From Elstera sp044372965 (GTDB lineage Bacteria; Pseudomonadota; Alphaproteobacteria; Elsterales; Elsteraceae), in NCBI RefSeq assembly GCF_044372965.1, contig NZ_JBILQX010000180.1, positions 1-7,259 of the forward strand: 7,259 bases of DNA, written 5' to 3'. Below the pieces are notes generated by a model. That model did not search any database. It was not told the DNA's origin and saw nothing but the letters and a program-made list of their open reading frames with translations. A program made the position numbers and the translations under genes. The first letter of the stretch is position 1. Each line of letters opens with the position of its first letter. Positions 5,211 to 7,259 of the stretch are shown in pieces.

Positions 5211-6995
5211 ATGAGCAGCGCCGCCGCCTTTTTGGGGGTCGAACGCTCGTTTGGCGGGCGGCGCTGGATTGATCGCGGCGGCGACGCGCGCCTAGGGCTC
5301 GCCCTTGCGCAACGGCTCGGCCTGCCCGAACTCGTCGGGCGGTTGATGGCCGGGCGCGGCGTGAGTTTGGAGGGGGCGGAGGATTTCCTCACTCCCACGC
5401 TGCGCCGGGCGCTGCCCGACCCCTCCAGCTTTCTCGATATGGATAAGGCCGCCGAAGCGCTCGCCGCCTGCGTGGCGCGGGGCGGGCGGATCGGCCTGTT
5501 CGGCGATTATGACGTGGACGGCGCGACTTCCACGGCGTTGCTGTGGCGCTTTTTCAACGCCCTCGGCCCCGCGCCGCTCATTCATATTCCCGACCGCATG
5601 ACCGAAGGCTATGGCCCCAATGCCCCGGCGCTGATCGCGCTGAAGGAAAAGGGCGCGGAAGTGATCGTCACCGTCGACTGCGGCGCGACCGCCCACGAGC
5701 CGCTACGGCTGGCTGCTGAGGCGGGGGTGTCGGTGATCGTCTGCGACCATCATGTGGGCGAGCCCGCCTTGCCGCCCGCGCTGGCGGTGGTGAATCCAAA
5801 CCGCTTCGACGAAACCACCGAACATCGCACGCTGGCCGCTGTCGGCGTCGCCTTTCTGCTCGCCATCGCCGTCAACCGCGTTCTGCGCGGGCAGGGGTTC
5901 TATAAGGCCTCGGGTCGGCCCGAGCCGGACCTGATGGGGCTACTCGATATCGTCGCCCTGGGAACGGTTGCCGATGTTGTGCCGCTGACGGGGGTGAACC
6001 GCGCACTTGTCACCCAAGGGCTCGCCGTTCTACGCCAACGCCGCACGCTCGGCCTGCGGGCACTGGCCGATAGCGCCGGGCTCGACGAAGCGCCGGAGGC
6101 CTATCACCTCGGCTTCATCTTCGGCCCACGCGTCAATGCTGGGGGGCGCGTGGGGGAGGCGGGCTTAGGCGCGCGCCTGCTGACCACCGAAGACCCAATC
6201 GAAGCGCAAAACATCGCCCAGCAGCTCCATCACTACAATGAGGAGCGCCGGGCGATTGAGGCCTTTGTTCAGGAAGAGGCCATCGCCAAGCTCGAAAGCG
6301 CGCCGCCGAAGCAGGATCAGCCGCTGATTCTGGTGGCGGGCGAGGGGTGGCATCCGGGGGTGATCGGCATCGTCGCCTCGCGCCTCAAGGAGCGCTATCA
6401 CCGCCCGGCCTGCGTCGTGGCGTTGGAAAATGGCGTGGGCAAGGGCTCGGGCCGCTCGGTGCCCGGCGTGGCGCTCGGCGATGCGGTAATTGCAGCGCGT
6501 CAGGCGGGGTTGCTCAGCAACGGCGGCGGGCACGCGATGGCGGCGGGCTTCACCGTTGCCGAGGATAAATTAGCCGATCTCGAAGCCTTTCTATCCCAAC
6601 GCATCCGCGACGACCTTGCGGGCGCGCCGCTGGTGCCGCACCTGTCGATGGATGCGACGCTGGACTGCCAGGGCGCAACGCCCGACCTGCTGACCCAGGT
6701 GGCACGCCTCGGCCCCTTTGGTCAGGGCAATTCCGAACCGCGCTTCGTCGTCACTCCGGCGCGGCTGGTAAAGGCCGATGTGGTCGGCGCGGCGCACGTC
6801 CGCCTGATCCTCACCGGCCCCAATGGTGGACGGTTGAAGGCGATTGCCTTCCGCTGCCTCGACACGCCCCTGGGCGATGCGCTGATGAACCATCGCGGTG
6901 CCTATTTTCATCTTGCAGGCCACCTGCGGCGCGACACTTGGCAGGGTGCCGAAGGCGTCCAATTGATTGTCGAAGACGCGGCCCCACTGGCATAA
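5211..6995 (+). CDS. recJ: Single-stranded-DNA-specific 5'-3' exonuclease RecJ
   Basis: RecJ degrades single-stranded DNA 5' to 3' in the RecF recombination pathway, mismatch repair and base-excision repair. At 594 residues it is full length (E. coli about 577). The DHH catalytic core shows FGDYDVDGATS (97-107; Asp99, Asp101, Asp103), TVDCGAT (154-160; Asp156), VCDHHVGEP (178-186; Asp179, His180, His181) and DIVALGTVADVVPL (246-259). The DHHA1 domain has GEGWHPGVIGIVASRLKERY (377-396), GSGRSVPG (412-419) and SNGGGHAMAAGF (436-447). The C-terminal OB-type region includes LGPFGQGNSEPRF (500-512), where the common GNPEP reads GNSEP. The ATG is 4 bases after the glpX stop, with no convincing Shine-Dalgarno, so translation is probably coupled to glpX. 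All catalytic residues are present. It is the last gene of the probable operon, followed by a short gap before tRNA-Glu. Confidence 0.97.
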   Translation: MSSAAAFLGVERSFGGRRWIDRGGDARLGLALAQRLGLPELVGRLMAGRGVSLEGAEDFLTPTLRRALPDPSSFLDMDKAAEALAACVARGGRIGLFGDYDVDGATSTALLWRFFNALGPAPLIHIPDRMTEGYGPNAPALIALKEKGAEVIVTVDCGATAHEPLRLAAEAGVSVIVCDHHVGEPALPPALAVVNPNRFDETTEHRTLAAVGVAFLLAIAVNRVLRGQGFYKASGRPEPDLMGLLDIVALGTVADVVPLTGVNRALVTQGLAVLRQRRTLGLRALADSAGLDEAPEAYHLGFIFGPRVNAGGRVGEAGLGARLLTTEDPIEAQNIAQQLHHYNEERRAIEAFVQEEAIAKLESAPPKQDQPLILVAGEGWHPGVIGIVASRLKERYHRPACVVALENGVGKGSGRSVPGVALGDAVIAARQAGLLSNGGGHAMAAGFTVAEDKLADLEAFLSQRIRDDLAGAPLVPHLSMDATLDCQGATPDLLTQVARLGPFGQGNSEPRFVVTPARLVKADVVGAAHVRLILTGPNGGRLKAIAFRCLDTPLGDALMNHRGAYFHLAGHLRRDTWQGAEGVQLIVEDAAPLA

Positions 6996-7008
6996 ACGCA
7001 AGGCTTTC

Positions 7009-7026
7009 AGCGGGTTTTTCGCCGCT
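7009..7026 (+). other. Short hairpin after recJ, possible weak transcript end
   Basis: AGCGG (7009-7013) pairs with CCGCT (7022-7026). The five T lie in the loop rather than after the stem, so this is not a standard Rho-independent terminator. It begins 14 bases after the recJ stop. It may be only a 3'-end stability element, or chance. I saw no better terminator for the alaC-hom-glpX-recJ unit before the tRNA promoter. Confidence 0.2.
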
Positions 7027-7073
7027 CGGTCATGGGAATGTCACGAAACGCAGGCGACCGAACAAAGTCACTC

Positions 7074-7102
7074 TTGACCCCTCCCCGCAAATCGCGCTAT
7101 CA
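7074..7102 (+). promoter_or_regulatory. Sigma70-like promoter of tRNA-Glu
   Basis: TTGACC (7074-7079) and CTATCA (7097-7102) are separated by 17 bases. This fits the housekeeping promoter pattern, with CTAT-type -10 boxes common in alphaproteobacteria. Transcription would start near 7109, about 11 bases before the mature tRNA. The stretch between the -10 box and the start is GC-rich (ACCGGCC), the kind of discriminator associated with stringent control of stable RNA genes. Growth-rate control is an inference. Confidence 0.65.
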
Positions 7103-7119
7103 ACCGGCCACGCCAAGAC

Positions 7120-7195
7120 GTCCCCATCGTCTAGAGGCCTAGGACACCAGCCTTTCACGTTGGTAACACGGGTTCGAATCCCGTTGGGGACGCCA
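7120..7195 (+). tRNA. tRNA-Glu, anticodon TTC, CCA encoded
   Basis: The gene is complete and folds as a cloverleaf. The acceptor arm GTCCCCA (7120-7126) pairs perfectly with TGGGGAC (7185-7191), leaving discriminator G7192 and an encoded CCA at 7193-7195. The anticodon stem is CCAGC (7147-7151) with GTTGG (7159-7163), including one G-U. The loop CTTTCAC places anticodon TTC at 7154-7156, reading GAA and GAG. The T arm is CGGG-TTCGAAT-CCCG, centred at about 7177. It has its own promoter upstream and is separate from the recJ operon. tRNA-Glu also supplies glutamyl-tRNA for haem synthesis by the C5 route in many bacteria; many alphaproteobacteria use ALA synthase instead, and the window does not show which applies. 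Confidence 0.98.
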
Positions 7196-7203
7196 TTCAC
7201 ACC

Positions 7204-7229
7204 ATAACCTATTGATATTTCTAGGTTAT
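7204..7229. repeat. Perfect 8-bp inverted repeat just downstream of tRNA-Glu
   Basis: ATAACCTA (7204-7211) and TAGGTTAT (7222-7229) are perfect inverted copies around a 10-base AT-rich centre. The repeat starts 8 bases after the tRNA CCA, in sequence far more AT-rich than the rest of the window. It could form the hairpin that ends the tRNA transcript, although no T run follows directly. It could also be a protein-binding dyad, or part of an integration junction, since tRNA 3' ends are common attachment sites. Only the repeat itself is certain. Confidence 0.5.
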
Positions 7230-7232
7230 TCC

Positions 7233-7251
7233 GAAGTGAAACGGCGCTTTT
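7233..7251 (+). terminator. Possible weak Rho-independent terminator for tRNA-Glu
   Basis: AAGTG (7234-7238) can pair with CGCTT (7245-7249), including one G-U, around a 6-base loop. The right arm runs into TTTT at 7248-7251. The stem is short and the T run modest, but it is the only stem plus T run after the tRNA in the visible sequence. It could act together with the inverted repeat ending at 7229. Confidence 0.25.
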
Positions 7252-7259
7252 CCCAGCAG

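Noticed and set aside
6708..6749. GNSEP instead of GNPEP in the RecJ C-terminal region, considered as a loss-of-function sign
   Set aside because: It is a single conservative change outside the catalytic DHH motifs; all metal-binding residues are present and the protein is full length.
6938..7207. 89-codon plus-strand frame running from the recJ end through the tRNA
   Set aside because: It overlaps the recJ 3' end, the tRNA promoter and the whole tRNA-Glu, so it cannot be a real gene.

Overview
The window looks like an ordinary, GC-rich piece of alphaproteobacterial chromosome. A Rhodospirillales-type relative is my best guess, from the protein texture and the gene order alaC-like aminotransferase, hom, glpX, recJ; this is recognition from memory, not a search. 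I see no insertion sequence, phage gene, CRISPR array, toxin-antitoxin pair or other obvious accessory system.

Layout. Bases 1-221 hold the 5' end of a class I polyhydroxyalkanoate synthase gene (phaC) on the minus strand, cut by the window edge. A 201-base divergent intergenic region (222-422) follows, unusually full of dyad symmetries, including a plus-strand terminator-like hairpin. From 423 every protein gene is on the plus strand: an outer-membrane lipoprotein with a long Pro/Ala-rich linker and a C-terminal OmpA-like domain (423-1502); an AlaC-type PLP aminotransferase (1588-2814); homoserine dehydrogenase with a C-terminal ACT domain (2863-4164); class II fructose-1,6-bisphosphatase GlpX (4241-5206); and the single-strand exonuclease RecJ (5211-6995). 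A complete tRNA-Glu(TTC) with encoded CCA lies at 7120-7195 behind its own sigma70-like promoter, and an 8-bp inverted repeat sits just downstream.

How it works together. The four genes alaC-like to recJ are separated by 48, 76 and 4 bases and probably form one transcription unit. It mixes amino-acid metabolism (transamination, the threonine/methionine branch of the aspartate pathway), gluconeogenesis and DNA repair. recJ has no clear Shine-Dalgarno of its own and is probably translationally coupled to glpX. phaC (carbon storage) and the lipoprotein (cell envelope) are transcribed divergently from the shared intergenic region.

The points most worth checking are non-coding: the dyads between phaC and the lipoprotein gene, competing hairpins in the aminotransferase leader, the hairpin before glpX, and the inverted repeat after tRNA-Glu. 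The lipoprotein's OmpA-like domain has also lost the aspartate normally used to bind diaminopimelate.
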